Shown piece after piece: positions 53,923 through 63,318 of a stretch of 64,000 nucleotides of DNA. Positions within the stretch are counted from its first letter, which is position 1. Each line of letters begins with the position of its first letter. Origin of the DNA: Chloroflexota bacterium (GTDB lineage: Bacteria > Chloroflexota > Anaerolineae > Anaerolineales > UBA11579); contig JACPVG010000008.1 of assembly GCA_016191875.1 (NCBI GenBank), forward strand, positions 62,001 to 126,000, written 5' to 3'. A model generated the notes under the pieces. It had not been told where the DNA came from and did not search any database. It worked only from the letters and a program-made list of their open reading frames with translations. The position numbers and the translations under genes are program-made.

Positions 53923-54999
53923 CTATTCGACGATGGCGCGGTAGGCCGCCCCCAGCGCTTCCGTAAACGCGGCGGCATCCCAGGCCGCGGCGCGGGCGGC
54001 GGCCTTCTCTTCCAACTCCATGCGCACATTCTCTTTGACGATGACGGCGATAAGCCCGCCGCCCAGGTGGCGGGCATCGTTTTCTTTAATGAGGAACCCG
54101 GCCGGGCCGACCACCTCGGCCACGTCCGGTCGGTCGCTGCTCACCACCGGCACCCCGCAGGCCAGCGCCAGGCGAACCGGCCCGCCCCATGCACCCGGCG
54201 CATGGGGGTGGAACAGGGCGGCGCAGTGGCGATAGAGGGCGGCTGCTTCCGCAGGGGCGACGGGCGGCAGGATGCGCACGGTATCCGCCAGACCCTCGCG
54301 GGCCAGGATGTGTCCGGCATAGGCGCGACCATAGGCGTCCAGCCCGAGCAGCACCAGCGGGAAGTCCGCGCCAATGGGGTTGTGCGCCCAGGACCAGGCG
54401 CTGAGGACGAGGCCAAGGACCTGTGGAGTGGAAGGGCCATGCCAGAGGATGCAGCCTTCCGGCAGGTCGAAGGGCGGGCGTTGGTCCGGGGCGGGTGGAT
54501 GGAAGGCGGACGGGGCGGCGAAGGGCAGGCGCAAGACACGCTCGCCAGAGTCGGGCGGGGACTGGTCATCCGGCCACAGGATGGCTGCGGCCCGGCTCAA
54601 TCCTCCGGCGGCCAGAGCATCGGCCAGGCGGGAGACCGCGCCCGGCGCGCGGCGTTCCGCGCGCCCAAAGCCGGACGGGCTGACGATGAACGGTCCACCG
54701 CCCGACAGCGGTGCGCCACTCCGGGTCGTATGCAGGAGACCTGCGCCGGTCTGGCGTTTGAGGCGCGGCAGGGCGCGCTGCATCCAGACCAACCGACCTG
54801 AGGGCGTGGGTGGGGTGGGCGCGAGCACCGGCTCGAGGTTCTCGGGCAGCCAGGCGGGGGAGGGGGCGGGCAGCGCCGCCAGGCCGCGCACGCCTTGCGG
54901 AAGGCGCTCCAGCAGGCCGAGCAGGTGAAGCGCGGCCGGGCTGTCCGGGGCGTAGACCAGCGGCCAGCCGTCGTATAGAACCGTTAACGAAGTCGTCAT
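53923..54999 (-). CDS. Glycosyltransferase, GT4-like
   Basis: The protein has 358 residues with a GT-B fold. The C-terminal half has FPLVLLGLDAYGRAYAGHI, VRILPPVAPAEAAALYRHCAALFHPHAPGAWGGPVRLALACGVPVVSSDRPDVAEVVGPAGFLI, the donor-binding region of GT4 enzymes, although the usual E-x7-E pair is weak. It lies alone on the minus strand, convergent with groEL. Donor and acceptor unknown. Confidence 0.82.
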   Translation of the reverse strand: MTTSLTVLYDGWPLVYAPDSPAALHLLGLLERLPQGVRGLAALPAPSPAWLPENLEPVLAPTPPTPSGRLVWMQRALPRLKRQTGAGLLHTTRSGAPLSGGGPFIVSPSGFGRAERRAPGAVSRLADALAAGGLSRAAAILWPDDQSPPDSGERVLRLPFAAPSAFHPPAPDQRPPFDLPEGCILWHGPSTPQVLGLVLSAWSWAHNPIGADFPLVLLGLDAYGRAYAGHILAREGLADTVRILPPVAPAEAAALYRHCAALFHPHAPGAWGGPVRLALACGVPVVSSDRPDVAEVVGPAGFLIKENDARHLGGGLIAVIVKENVRMELEEKAAARAAAWDAAAFTEALGAAYRAIVE

Positions 55000-55186
55000 G
55001 GTGTCCTCGGCAGGGTGGGCTGATGAAAGGCGTGCGGAAGTTCTGAAGTCTGGAAGTCTTGAGGTCTGGGTGTCTGGGGGTCTGAGATTGGCATCGTGGG
55101 GGCTGGCGCGGCCGTCCCTTTCCTGCTGGCGCGTGTATCTGTAACCCTGTCCGCCGGCTTATTATACCGGCCGGGGCGGTTTCCCT

Positions 55187-55248
55187 TATAATGGAGGACT
55201 GGTATATGCCTCACCCCCCGGCCCCCTCTGCGTGGAATGGAGAGGGGG
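55187..55248 (+). promoter_or_regulatory. glyS promoter -10 and leader hairpin
   Basis: TATAAT at 55187-55192 is followed in the ~80-base leader by CCCCCTCT (55222-55229) pairing with AGAGGGGG (55241-55248). The CCTCACCCCCCGGCCCCCTCT sequence looks like a dispersed repeat; no T-box features are seen. Confidence 0.45.
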
Positions 55249-55280
55249 AGCGACACAAATAACGAAGGCGAAGACCGCCG

Positions 55281-58200
55281 ATGCCAAAACCCTTGAACTT
55301 CCAGGACATGATCGCCGCGCTGCACGATTACTGGGCGGCGCAGGGCTGCCTGATCTGGCAGCCGTATTACCAGCAGGTGGGCGCGGGCACCTACAACCCG
55401 GCCACCTTTCTGCGCGTCCTCGGCCCGGAGCCGTGGCGGGTGGGGTACGTCGAGCCCTCGGTGCGGCCGGACGACGGGCGCTTTGGCGAGAACCCCAACC
55501 GCCTGCAAACCCATTACCAGTACCAGTTAATCCTCAAGCCCGACCCCGGCAACCCGCAGGAACTGTACCTCGGCTCGCTGGAGGCCATCGGCATCGACAC
55601 GCGGGCGCACGATATCCGCTTTGTGGAGGACAACTGGGAAAGCCCGGCGCTGGGCGCGTGGGGCCTGGGCTGGGAGGTGTGGCTGGACGGACTGGAGATC
55701 AGCCAGTACACCTACTTCCAGCAGGCGGGGCAAATCGAACTCGACCCGGTCTCGGTGGAGATCACCTACGGCCTCGACCGCATCGCCGCCCCGTTGCAGG
55801 GGGTGCGCGGCTTCCAGAGCATCCGCTGGAACGACGAGCGCACCTTCGGCGACCTGAACCTGGCCGCCGAGCAGGAACACAGCGCCTATTACTTCGACGT
55901 GGCGGACGTGGAACGCCAGCGGCAGCTCTACGCCCTGCACAAGGCCGAGGCCGAGGCGGCGCTGGAACAGGGGCTGGTGCTGCCCGCCTACGACAACCTG
56001 CTCAAACTTTCGCACACGTTCAATGTGATGGATACCCGCGGGGCGGTGGGCGTGACCGAACGCCAGGCGCTGTTCAAGGATATGCGCACGCTGGCGCGCA
56101 AAGTCGCCACCGCCTACGTCGAGCAGCGGCAACAGATGGAATACCCGTGGCTGGACGACGGGCAGCCGGGGGGCAATGGCGCGGGGGCGCAGGGGAGCGC
56201 GGGAACCGCGGCGGCGCTGACGCCATTGGAGAAGGCCGCCGACTTCCTGCTGGAAATCGGAACCGAAGAACTGCCGCCCGCCGACCTGGACGGCTACCTG
56301 GCGCAACTGAGCGAGGCCGTGCCCGCCCTGCTGGCAAACCTGCATCTGGAGCACGGGTCGGTGGCGGTGACCGGCACGCCGCGCCGCCTGGCCGTGCATG
56401 TGCAGGCGCTGGCCCCCGGCCAGCCCGACCGCGAGACGCTGCACAAAGGCCCGCCCGCCGACCGCGCCTACGACAGCCTCGGCGAGCCGACCCAGGCGGC
56501 CGAAGGCTTCGCCAAGGGCAAGGGCGTGAGCGTGAAGGAACTGACGGTCGAAGAGATGGACGGCGGCAGGTATGTTGTCGCCAGAGCCTTCGAGAAAGGG
56601 CGCGCCGCCGGCGAGGTGCTGGCCGAGGCCCTGCCGGGGCTGATCGCCGGACTAAAGGTTGAGCGCGGCATCCGCTGGAACCACACCAACGTGGCGTTCT
56701 CGCGCCCCATCCGCTGGCTGCTGGCGCTGCACGGCGGGCAGGCCATCCCCTTTGCCTATGCCGGGTTGGCGGCCGGGAACGAGACGCGCGGCCTGCGCTC
56801 GATTGAACCGGCGCAGTTCGCCGTCAGGAACGCCGCCGATTATTTCAAGAAACTGGATAAGCAGGGCATCGTGCTCGACCCGGAGCAGCGCCGCGCCCAG
56901 ATCTGGATGCAGGTGCAGATCCTGGCGCGCGAGGCGGGCGGCGAAGCGGCCGAAGACCCGGCCCTGCTGGATGAAGTCACCCATCTGGTCGAGGCCCCGG
57001 CCGCGCTGCTGGGGCGTTTCGAGGAAGAACACCTGGCCCTGCCGCGCGAGGTGCTGGTTTCGGTGATGAAGAAACACCAGCGCTACTTCCCGGTGCAGAA
57101 GGACGGGAAACTGCTCAACGCCTTCATCACGGTGGCCAACGGGAACAAGGACCCGGAGAAAGTGGCGGAGGGCAACGCGGCGGTGGTGCGCGCCCGCTTT
57201 GCCGATGCGGCCTTTTTCATCCAGAAAGACCTGAAGAAGCTGCTGGCGGATTACGTGCCCGACCTGGCGGGGCTGACCTTCCAGAAGGACCTGGGTTCGA
57301 TGCTGGACAAGACCCGGCGCATCACGGCGCTGGCCGACGACCTGGCCGGGCCACTGGGACTGACGGAAGCGGAGGCCGCCGCGGCGCGGCGCGCCGCCGA
57401 ACTGTGCAAGGCCGACCTGATGACCAGCATGGTGGTGGAAATGACCGCCCTGCAAGGGGTGATGGGCGAGCAGTATGCGCTGAAATCCGGCGAAAGCCCG
57501 GAAGTGGCGCAGGCGATCCGCGAGCACTACCTGCCGCGCTCTACCGGCGACGCCAACCCGGCGGCGAAGGCGGGGCTGGCGGTAAGCCTGGCCGACCGAT
57601 TAGACAGCCTGGCGGGTCTGTTCGCGGCAGGGTTGACGCCCAGCGGCTCGAAAGACCCGTTCGGGCTGCGGCGGGCGGCGCTGGGGCTGATCCAGGCGCT
57701 GCTGGCGGCGGGAATCGATTTCGATGTGCGCGCCAGTCTGGCAGCCGCGGCGGCGCGCCTGCCAATCTCGGCCAGCGCGGAAAGCCAGGCCGCGGCGCTG
57801 GGCTTTGTGGTCGAGCGGCAGCGCAACCTGCTGCTGGAACAGGGACGGCGCTACGACGCGGTGGATGCGGTGCTGGCGGCGCAGGGGCACAACCCGGCCG
57901 GGGCGGCGCGGGCGGTGGTTGAATTGGAAAGCTGGGTGGCGAAGCCGGATTGGAATGAGATACTGCCGGCCTATGCGCGCTGCGTGCGCATCACGCGCGA
58001 CCTGCAAGAGATATTCGTTGTAAATCCGGAGGTATTCAGCGAAGAGGCGGAGCGCGAATTGTTCGCCGCCCTGCAAGCGGCCGAGGCGATGCCGCGCGCC
58101 GCCGGTTCGGTGGCGGATTTCTTTGTGGCCTTCACGCCGATGATTCCCGCCATCAATACGTTCTTCGACAAGGTGCTGGTGATGGCGGAAGACGAAACCG

Positions 58201-58286
58201 TGCGCGCCAACCGGCTGGGGTTGGTGCAGCGCATCGCCGCGCTGGCCGATGGCGTGGCGGATTTCTCAAAGCTGGAAGGGTTCTAA
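55281..58286 (+). CDS. glyS: Glycyl-tRNA synthetase, fused alpha and beta subunits
   Basis: The protein has 1001 residues. Residues 1-~290 are the complete alpha subunit: LNFQDMIAALHDYWAAQGCLIWQPY, GAGTYNPATFLRVLGPEPW, YVEPSVRPDDGRFGENPNR, and DPVSVEITYGLDRIA. A Gly/Ala linker (~298-315) leads to the beta subunit (~320-1001): DFLLEIGTEELPPADL, GTPRRLAVHV, RGIRWNHTNVAFSRPIRWL, VSVMKKHQRYFPV and the C-terminal anticodon-binding DALR-like part with FFDKVLVMAED. It charges tRNA-Gly. Single-chain GlyRS of this type is known from some bacteria such as Chlamydia. No ribosome site is clear. Confidence 0.97.
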   Translation: MPKPLNFQDMIAALHDYWAAQGCLIWQPYYQQVGAGTYNPATFLRVLGPEPWRVGYVEPSVRPDDGRFGENPNRLQTHYQYQLILKPDPGNPQELYLGSLEAIGIDTRAHDIRFVEDNWESPALGAWGLGWEVWLDGLEISQYTYFQQAGQIELDPVSVEITYGLDRIAAPLQGVRGFQSIRWNDERTFGDLNLAAEQEHSAYYFDVADVERQRQLYALHKAEAEAALEQGLVLPAYDNLLKLSHTFNVMDTRGAVGVTERQALFKDMRTLARKVATAYVEQRQQMEYPWLDDGQPGGNGAGAQGSAGTAAALTPLEKAADFLLEIGTEELPPADLDGYLAQLSEAVPALLANLHLEHGSVAVTGTPRRLAVHVQALAPGQPDRETLHKGPPADRAYDSLGEPTQAAEGFAKGKGVSVKELTVEEMDGGRYVVARAFEKGRAAGEVLAEALPGLIAGLKVERGIRWNHTNVAFSRPIRWLLALHGGQAIPFAYAGLAAGNETRGLRSIEPAQFAVRNAADYFKKLDKQGIVLDPEQRRAQIWMQVQILAREAGGEAAEDPALLDEVTHLVEAPAALLGRFEEEHLALPREVLVSVMKKHQRYFPVQKDGKLLNAFITVANGNKDPEKVAEGNAAVVRARFADAAFFIQKDLKKLLADYVPDLAGLTFQKDLGSMLDKTRRITALADDLAGPLGLTEAEAAAARRAAELCKADLMTSMVVEMTALQGVMGEQYALKSGESPEVAQAIREHYLPRSTGDANPAAKAGLAVSLADRLDSLAGLFAAGLTPSGSKDPFGLRRAALGLIQALLAAGIDFDVRASLAAAAARLPISASAESQAAALGFVVERQRNLLLEQGRRYDAVDAVLAAQGHNPAGAARAVVELESWVAKPDWNEILPAYARCVRITRDLQEIFVVNPEVFSEEAERELFAALQAAEAMPRAAGSVADFFVAFTPMIPAINTFFDKVLVMAEDETVRANRLGLVQRIAALADGVADFSKLEGF

Positions 58287-58356
58287 GCGGCCACCACGAC
58301 CAGCTCCAAGCCCAGAAGAGCGCTATTGATTAGCGGGGGTGGCAGGGAATGGAAGT

Positions 58357-59355
58357 TTACGCGCCGGCTGGCTGGGTTTCGAGTTCGCTGTAGCGGTAGT
58401 CCGGCCGGGGCACCCTCGGGGCCGGGGCGCTCTGCATCAGGTCGATGTGCAGGCCCTCGTAGGCCAGCTGCGCGCCATCGTACCAGCTCTGCGCCCGGCG
58501 GCCGATCTCGTCCACCGTGGCATCGTCGTAATGCGGGTCGTAGTGGGTGAGGGCCAGGCGACGCGCCCCGGCCGCCAGGGCCGCCTGGCAGGCCATCTTG
58601 GTGTAGGAATGCCCCCAGCCCTTCGTGCAGGGCATGTCCGGCTGCAGGCCGAAGTAGTGCGCCTCGGTGAACTGGGCGTCGTGGATGAGCAGGTCGGCGC
58701 GGTGGGCAAAGCGCGAAAAGGCGCCGATGCCGCGCACGGCTTCAGGCTCGCGGTCGCTGGCATAGACCAGCGAGCGGCCTCTATAGCCGATGCGATAATA
58801 GAGGACATCGTTGGGGTGTTCGCGCGAGAACAGGCCTTCAACTCTCACCATGTCCTCCTCGCCCGAGACCGGCCGCGCTTCCTTAGAGCGCAGCAGCGGG
58901 GCGGGCAGGCCGCCGCCCAGCAACAGGACGTGGCCGGGCAGAAAATCCTGCACGCCGCACACCCCGGCCATAGCCTTCATGCTCAACGGGAAGTAGGGCG
59001 GCATGATCACTGCCTGGATGTCGTGCGGGAAGCCGTCCCCGGTGAGGTCCGGCCCGAACAGATGGATACGGTTACGGGGATTAAAAGCCGGGTAGAAGAA
59101 CGGCAGGCCCTGGGTGTGGTCGTGGTGCAGGTGGCTGAACAGCAGCACGGCATCGACCCGCTCACCGGCCTGGCGGGCGCGGCACGCCAGCGAATGGCTC
59201 AAGTCGGCCAGGCCGCTGCCGGCATCCAGGATGATGGTCTGCCCGCCGGCGTTGACCTCCACGCAGGAGGTGTTGCCGCCATAGCGGAAGTGGGAGAACT
59301 GAGGCGTGGGGCGGCTGCCCCGGACCCCCCAGAAAGTGACGGTAAAGGTATCCAT
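58357..59355 (-). CDS. Metallo-beta-lactamase-fold hydrolase
   Basis: The protein has 332 residues from the ATG at 59355, which has AAGGA 7 bases upstream; an ATG at 59361 is too close to that site. VTFWGVRGSRPTP and RYGGNTSCVEV open the domain as in the PhnP/RNase Z-like branch, with the metal motif FSHLHHDHTQGLPFF, YASDRE with the bridging Asp and ALTHYDPHYDD. DLLIHDAQFTEAHY is also typical. Such enzymes often cleave cyclic phosphodiesters; here the substrate is unknown. The C-terminal ~25 residues are Pro-rich. Confidence 0.87.
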   Translation of the reverse strand: MDTFTVTFWGVRGSRPTPQFSHFRYGGNTSCVEVNAGGQTIILDAGSGLADLSHSLACRARQAGERVDAVLLFSHLHHDHTQGLPFFYPAFNPRNRIHLFGPDLTGDGFPHDIQAVIMPPYFPLSMKAMAGVCGVQDFLPGHVLLLGGGLPAPLLRSKEARPVSGEEDMVRVEGLFSREHPNDVLYYRIGYRGRSLVYASDREPEAVRGIGAFSRFAHRADLLIHDAQFTEAHYFGLQPDMPCTKGWGHSYTKMACQAALAAGARRLALTHYDPHYDDATVDEIGRRAQSWYDGAQLAYEGLHIDLMQSAPAPRVPRPDYRYSELETQPAGA

Positions 59356-59512
59356 CCGCATATCCTTGTCTGGAAGGTGGACGAAGTGCCCAGTGCCTCA
59401 TGTCCTTCCAAACGATGAGTCGAACCGGGTGTTATGAAAGTGTCTGGAGGGGGGAGTAGGTCTTTCGGGCTAGCGACACGATAGATCGCTGAACATACCT
59501 GCCTCAGAGAAA

Positions 59513-60937
59513 CTACGGCTTGAAATAGTAGGCGCGCAGGTTGGCGAGGTCAGCGGGGGAATGCTCGTCAAGAATCGCAAAGAAGTCTTCGGCAGAAGCG
59601 ATGCCCCCGGCGTGGCGGGCGGCGTAGTCTCGCAGGGCGGCCAGCAGGGCGCGCTCGCCGGTCAGTTTGCGCACGTCGTTCAGGAAGCGCGCCCCGCGCA
59701 GGTAAACGGCCTTCACGTAAGGCACGAATTCCGGCAGGTCGTAGATGGCGCTGTCCACGTAGCCTTCCAGGTTGAAGCGGTCGACGCGGAACTGCCACCA
59801 CCATTCCACCTGGCTGGGGTGCAGCCGCTCGTAGAACAACAGCTCGCTGAAGGTGCACAGGGCCTCGTCCAGCCAGGGCTCAAGGGCCTGGTCGTTGCCC
59901 ACCCGGCTGTACCACCACTGGTGGGCGGTCTCATGGGCGGCGATGGCGGTGAGGTAATTGCGCACCGTGCCGTCGTACTCGGCAAAGTAGGCCTGGTCGA
60001 GGAAGAAGAAGGCATCCGACTCAAGGCCGTCGGGGAAGGAGGCTTCCACCAGCGTCAGGCTGGCGTGCGGGTAGGGGCCGAACAATTCCTGGTACAAAGC
60101 CAGCGCCCCGGCGGCCGTCTCCAGGGCCGCCTGCCCGGCCTGCGCATGCTCGGGGTAGATGTAGGCGCGCACCGGGATGCCGGCGCTTTCGGCGTCCAGC
60201 CAGAGGAACGCCGGCCCGGCCGACCAGGCGAAGGCGCGCGCCCCTGGCAGGGTGAAGCGCGCGCCGGCATCCAGGTCCTGGCGCGCGCCGGGGGCCATCA
60301 GAACCAGGCCGGGGTCGTCCGGGCGCAGGGTGACTTCGAAGTCAGCGGGCGCGAACGAGAGGTGCTCCCCCACCAGGCCGGGCGGGTGAATCAGCCAGCC
60401 CCGGCCGGGAAGGTAGGGCGGCAGGTAGGGGTACCAGTTGGCGGCGTGAATCTGGCGCCGGGTGGCGCTCAGTACGCCGGGGTTTTCAGGAAGGCGGAGG
60501 GCGTAATCCAGTTCCAGGTGCAGAGCAGCGTCGGGGGCCAGCACCTCGGGCAGGGCGATGGTCATGACCCCCTGGCTGAAGGCGTATTGCGTCCAGGGCT
60601 GGCCGCCCACGCGCAATTCTCCCAGTTCAAAGGCATCCACCCAACGGGCGGCCACCACCAGGGGCAGTTGGCGCAGGCCCATGCCGGTCGGGTTGGTCAG
60701 GATAAGGGTCTGGCGTACGTCCAGCCGGGCGGCGGAGTAGTGGATGTCCACGTCCAGGAGGTAGCGCGGTCGTCCTTCGGGGGCGTCCCACGGCGTGGGG
60801 CTGGCTTCAGGCGTGGGCGTTGCGGAGAGAGGCTCGAGCCGCGCGGCAGTCGGGATGGCCGGGGCGGGCGCGGGCGCTCCGGCGGGCGCGGCGCAGGCGG
60901 CCAGCAAGAGGGCGAACGCGGCAAGGGCGCGTTGCAT
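59513..60937 (-). CDS. M1-family (gluzincin) metallopeptidase, lipoprotein
   Basis: The protein has 474 residues from the ATG at 60937, which opens a lipoprotein signal (FALLLAACA, Cys ~15); a longer frame lacks a signal. An Ala/Pro/Thr linker leads to an M1 N-terminal beta domain (YLLDVDIHYSAARLDVRQTLILTN). The active site is HETAHQWWY with the third zinc ligand in WLDEALCTFSE, giving the classical HExxH-18-E spacing. The usual GAMEN exopeptidase motif is not seen (FPDGLESDAFFFLD in its place), so endo- or non-aminopeptidase activity is possible. 69 bases separate it from rnhB upstream. Confidence 0.88.
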   Translation of the reverse strand: MQRALAAFALLLAACAAPAGAPAPAPAIPTAARLEPLSATPTPEASPTPWDAPEGRPRYLLDVDIHYSAARLDVRQTLILTNPTGMGLRQLPLVVAARWVDAFELGELRVGGQPWTQYAFSQGVMTIALPEVLAPDAALHLELDYALRLPENPGVLSATRRQIHAANWYPYLPPYLPGRGWLIHPPGLVGEHLSFAPADFEVTLRPDDPGLVLMAPGARQDLDAGARFTLPGARAFAWSAGPAFLWLDAESAGIPVRAYIYPEHAQAGQAALETAAGALALYQELFGPYPHASLTLVEASFPDGLESDAFFFLDQAYFAEYDGTVRNYLTAIAAHETAHQWWYSRVGNDQALEPWLDEALCTFSELLFYERLHPSQVEWWWQFRVDRFNLEGYVDSAIYDLPEFVPYVKAVYLRGARFLNDVRKLTGERALLAALRDYAARHAGGIASAEDFFAILDEHSPADLANLRAYYFKP

Positions 60938-60971
60938 CAGGCAGCGCAGGGAAAGCGCCCCGGGCGGGTAT

Positions 60972-60998
60972 TCTCTGCGACTCTGTACCTCTGTGGTT
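60972..60998 (+). repeat. CTCTGCG/CTCTGTGGTT-type interspersed repeat
   Basis: CTCTGCGACTCTGTACCTCTGTGGTT lies between the rnhB stop and the M1 peptidase start. It shares the CTGTGGT ending and the TCTG-rich build of 686-712 and 62523-62543. Confidence 0.45.
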
Positions 60999-61006
60999 GG
61001 CATTTT

Positions 61007-61675
61007 TCAGGGGGTCTGCGTTGTTTCCGGCGGGGGCTTGAGTGCGAACGTCCGGCGGTGGATGGCAGTGTAGCCCAGTTCACGCAGCGCCCGGCGGTGG
61101 GCGGCCGTGCCGTAGCCCTTGTTGGCCGAAAGGCGGTAGCCGGGGTATTGCGCCTCCAACTGGCACATCAGGTTGTCGCGGGCAACCTTGGCCAGCACGG
61201 AGGCGCAGGCGATCGAAAGCGAGCGGGCGTCGCCCTTGACCAGGGGTGTTTCCGGCAGGCCGACGCCCGGCAGGGAGAGATAGTCGGTGAGCAGGTGCTG
61301 GGGCGGCTGGCGCAGCCGGGCGAGGGCGCGCATGGCGGCCAGACGGGTGGCGGGCAGGATGCCGAGGTCGTCGATCTCGTCGGCGTCGGCAAAGCCCACC
61401 CCCCAGCCCAGCGCGGCCACGCGGATGGCGGCGGCCCAATGGGCGCGCGCCGCCGGGCGCATCTCCTTGGAATCGCGCACGCCGTGGAGGATTTGAGCGA
61501 TGCCGGGGGAGGGCGGGAGGACGACGGCGGCGGCCGCCACCGGCCCGGCCAGGGCGCCGCGCCCGGCCTCGTCCACGCCGGCCAGGCGCGCCAGCCCCTG
61601 CGCCCACAACGCCTGCTCGAAGGCCAGGTCGGGCGCGGGCGGGATCAGGCGGCGGTCAAACTTTTTTCGGACCAT
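61007..61675 (-). CDS. rnhB: Ribonuclease HII
   Basis: The protein has 222 residues. The catalytic carboxylates are in AGVDEAGRGALAGPV (Asp, Glu), LLTDYLSL (Asp) and CASVLAKVARDNLM (Asp); KEMRPAARAHW and YPGYRLSANKGYGTAAHRRAL complete the family pattern. It removes ribonucleotides from DNA-RNA hybrids. Its start overlaps the end of the upstream glycosyltransferase gene by 20 bases, so they are co-translated. Confidence 0.96.
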   Translation of the reverse strand: MVRKKFDRRLIPPAPDLAFEQALWAQGLARLAGVDEAGRGALAGPVAAAAVVLPPSPGIAQILHGVRDSKEMRPAARAHWAAAIRVAALGWGVGFADADEIDDLGILPATRLAAMRALARLRQPPQHLLTDYLSLPGVGLPETPLVKGDARSLSIACASVLAKVARDNLMCQLEAQYPGYRLSANKGYGTAAHRRALRELGYTAIHRRTFALKPPPETTQTP

Positions 61676-62390
61676 AGCGTCCGCGCAGGGCGTTCAGGCG
61701 GATGACCAGCAGGTCGCGGAACAGGCGCAGGGCGTCGGGGATGGGGCGCACGTGGCTTTCGGCGGCGAAATTCCAGGGGATGGGCTGCTCGGCGATGGCG
61801 TAGCCGCGCCGCCGAGCCAGGAAGAGAATCTCAGCGTCGAACGACCAGCCGGTGAGGGTCTGGTCGCTGAACAGGTCTTCGGCGGCGTCGGCCCGGAAGA
61901 GTTTGTAGCCGCACTGGGTATCCTGGAGGCCCGGCAGGGCGAGGACGCGAATCATCCAATTGATGCCGCGCCCGCCCAGGTGGCGAAATTGAGGCTCGTT
62001 GTAGCGCACCGCGCCGGGCGCCTCGCGCGAGCCGATGACGATGGGGGCGCTGTGGTTGGGCGGCAGGAAACGGGGCAGGTCGGCGATGGACATGGAGCGG
62101 TCGGCGTCGCACATGAAGCGGTAGCGGCCGCGGGCGGCCAGCATGCCGGCGCGCACGGCGCCGCCCTTGCCGGGCTGACCGCGGTGCAGGGCGCTGAAGC
62201 CGGGGTGGGTCTCGGCGTAGGCCCGGGCGATGGCGAAGGTGCGGTCGCGGCTGCCGTTCTCCACCACCAGCACTTCGGCGGCGTAGTCCTGGCGCGCCAG
62301 GAAAGCGGCGATCTCATCCAGCGTTTCGGCCAGCCGAGATTCTTCGTTGTATGCCGGGATGATGATGGACAGATAGGGCGCTTCGGCCAC
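61656..62390 (-). CDS. Polyprenyl-phosphate glycosyltransferase (ALG5/DPG synthase-like, GT2)
   Basis: The protein has 244 residues and starts at a GTG. YLSIIIPAYNEESRLAETL, VLVVENGSRDRT, GKGGAVRAGMLAARGRYRFMCDADRSM (DxD) and GSREAPGA match the dolichyl- or undecaprenyl-phosphate glucosyltransferase group, and TQCGYKLFRADAAEDLF is characteristic. It lacks C-terminal membrane spans, as ALG5-like enzymes of bacteria do. It probably loads a sugar onto a lipid carrier for envelope glycans. It overlaps rnhB by 20 bases. Confidence 0.88.
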   Translation of the reverse strand: MAEAPYLSIIIPAYNEESRLAETLDEIAAFLARQDYAAEVLVVENGSRDRTFAIARAYAETHPGFSALHRGQPGKGGAVRAGMLAARGRYRFMCDADRSMSIADLPRFLPPNHSAPIVIGSREAPGAVRYNEPQFRHLGGRGINWMIRVLALPGLQDTQCGYKLFRADAAEDLFSDQTLTGWSFDAEILFLARRRGYAIAEQPIPWNFAAESHVRPIPDALRLFRDLLVIRLNALRGRYGPKKV

Positions 62391-62522
62391 GCGGCGTGCC
62401 TCAGAACTGGGATTTCAGCGGGCGGTTTCGCCCGGTGTGTTGTTCGCGGTTGTCAGATGCGCATTATATCTTTGCTTGTTCTGAGAGATCGGCGAACCGC
62501 ATGGAGAATTTCAGGCGCGATT

Positions 62523-62543
62523 CGCCACAGATGAATGCAGAGG
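62523..62543 (-). repeat. CATCTGTGG-type interspersed repeat (reverse)
   Basis: The reverse complement reads CCTCTGCATTCATCTGTGGCG and matches 691-711 at most positions. It lies in the gap between two minus-strand genes. Confidence 0.5.
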
Positions 62544-62565
62544 GACGGGCTCAGACGAGGAAGAA

Positions 62566-63318
62566 TCAGAACGCCACCAGGGCCAGCAGGATGGCCGCGG
62601 CGATGAGCAGCAGGAGCACCAGCCCGCCGACCAGCAGCCAGCCGAGGGTGACTCCACGCGGCCCCAGCGGTTTGGTCTCAATTTCGGTGGAGGCCGGGCG
62701 CGGGCGGCTGGGCGGGTTCAGGCTGCCCGTGGCGGGGCGCGGAAGGGTTGGCGTGCGGCCGCGCGCCAGGGTGGTGTTCACCAGCAGGAGCCGTTCCTGG
62801 TTCAGCAGCGCCGGCGTTGCTGAGAGGCTGTAGACGTATTGCTGGATGCCGGCCCGGATGACCACCCGCGCCCGCGGCCGGGCGGTATCCACCGAGATGG
62901 TCGGGTCGGTGAAGAGCATCACCGGCTCGACCACCTGCACCGACAGGCCGCGTTCGTCCAGATACTTGCGCACAGCCACCGCGTAGGCGACAGCGCGGGC
63001 CACCAGGTTCTGGCGCGCCGGCACGAAGGCGCGTTTGTCGATGTTGTAGACCAGCCAGTCCATGTCGCGAGCCCGGTAGGAGCCGCGCAGGTCGAGCGGG
63101 GAGATGACGTGGATACCCGGCGGGCCGGTAAGGATGAGCGGGATGTGAATGTCGGTGCCCGCCAGCGGGTAATTCACCAGCAGGATGAACTCGTCGCTCA
63201 GCCGGCTGGCGAAGTCCGGGAGGATCTCCGGCAGACGTTTCTTGAGCGCCGCCAGCGGGCCGCGCGCCAGCGGGCCGCCCCTGGCCCCCTTGAACGAGGC
63301 GTGTTCGTAGACTTTCAC
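62566..63318 (-). CDS. NERD-like protein with C-terminal membrane anchor
   Basis: The protein has 250 residues from the GTG at 63318, which overlaps the previous stop as GTGA; the long upstream frame is the antisense and out-of-frame shadow of that gene. Residues ~30-140 (FILLVNYPLAGTDIHIPLILTGPPGIHVISPLDLRGSYRARD) resemble the nuclease-related NERD fold, in which a G-x-D...I-V-I/D-x-K core is expected; the Lys is not obvious. A Pro/Arg linker (~185-215) precedes a final hydrophobic span (~222-248). Function unknown. It is coupled to the zinc phospholipase-like gene. Confidence 0.65.
   Translation of the reverse strand: MKVYEHASFKGARGGPLARGPLAALKKRLPEILPDFASRLSDEFILLVNYPLAGTDIHIPLILTGPPGIHVISPLDLRGSYRARDMDWLVYNIDKRAFVPARQNLVARAVAYAVAVRKYLDERGLSVQVVEPVMLFTDPTISVDTARPRARVVIRAGIQQYVYSLSATPALLNQERLLLVNTTLARGRTPTLPRPATGSLNPPSRPRPASTEIETKPLGPRGVTLGWLLVGGLVLLLLIAAAILLALVAF

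Noticed and set aside
55205-55280. T-box riboswitch in the glyS leader
   Set aside because: The leader is only ~80 bases, with no specifier loop and no T-box core sequence.
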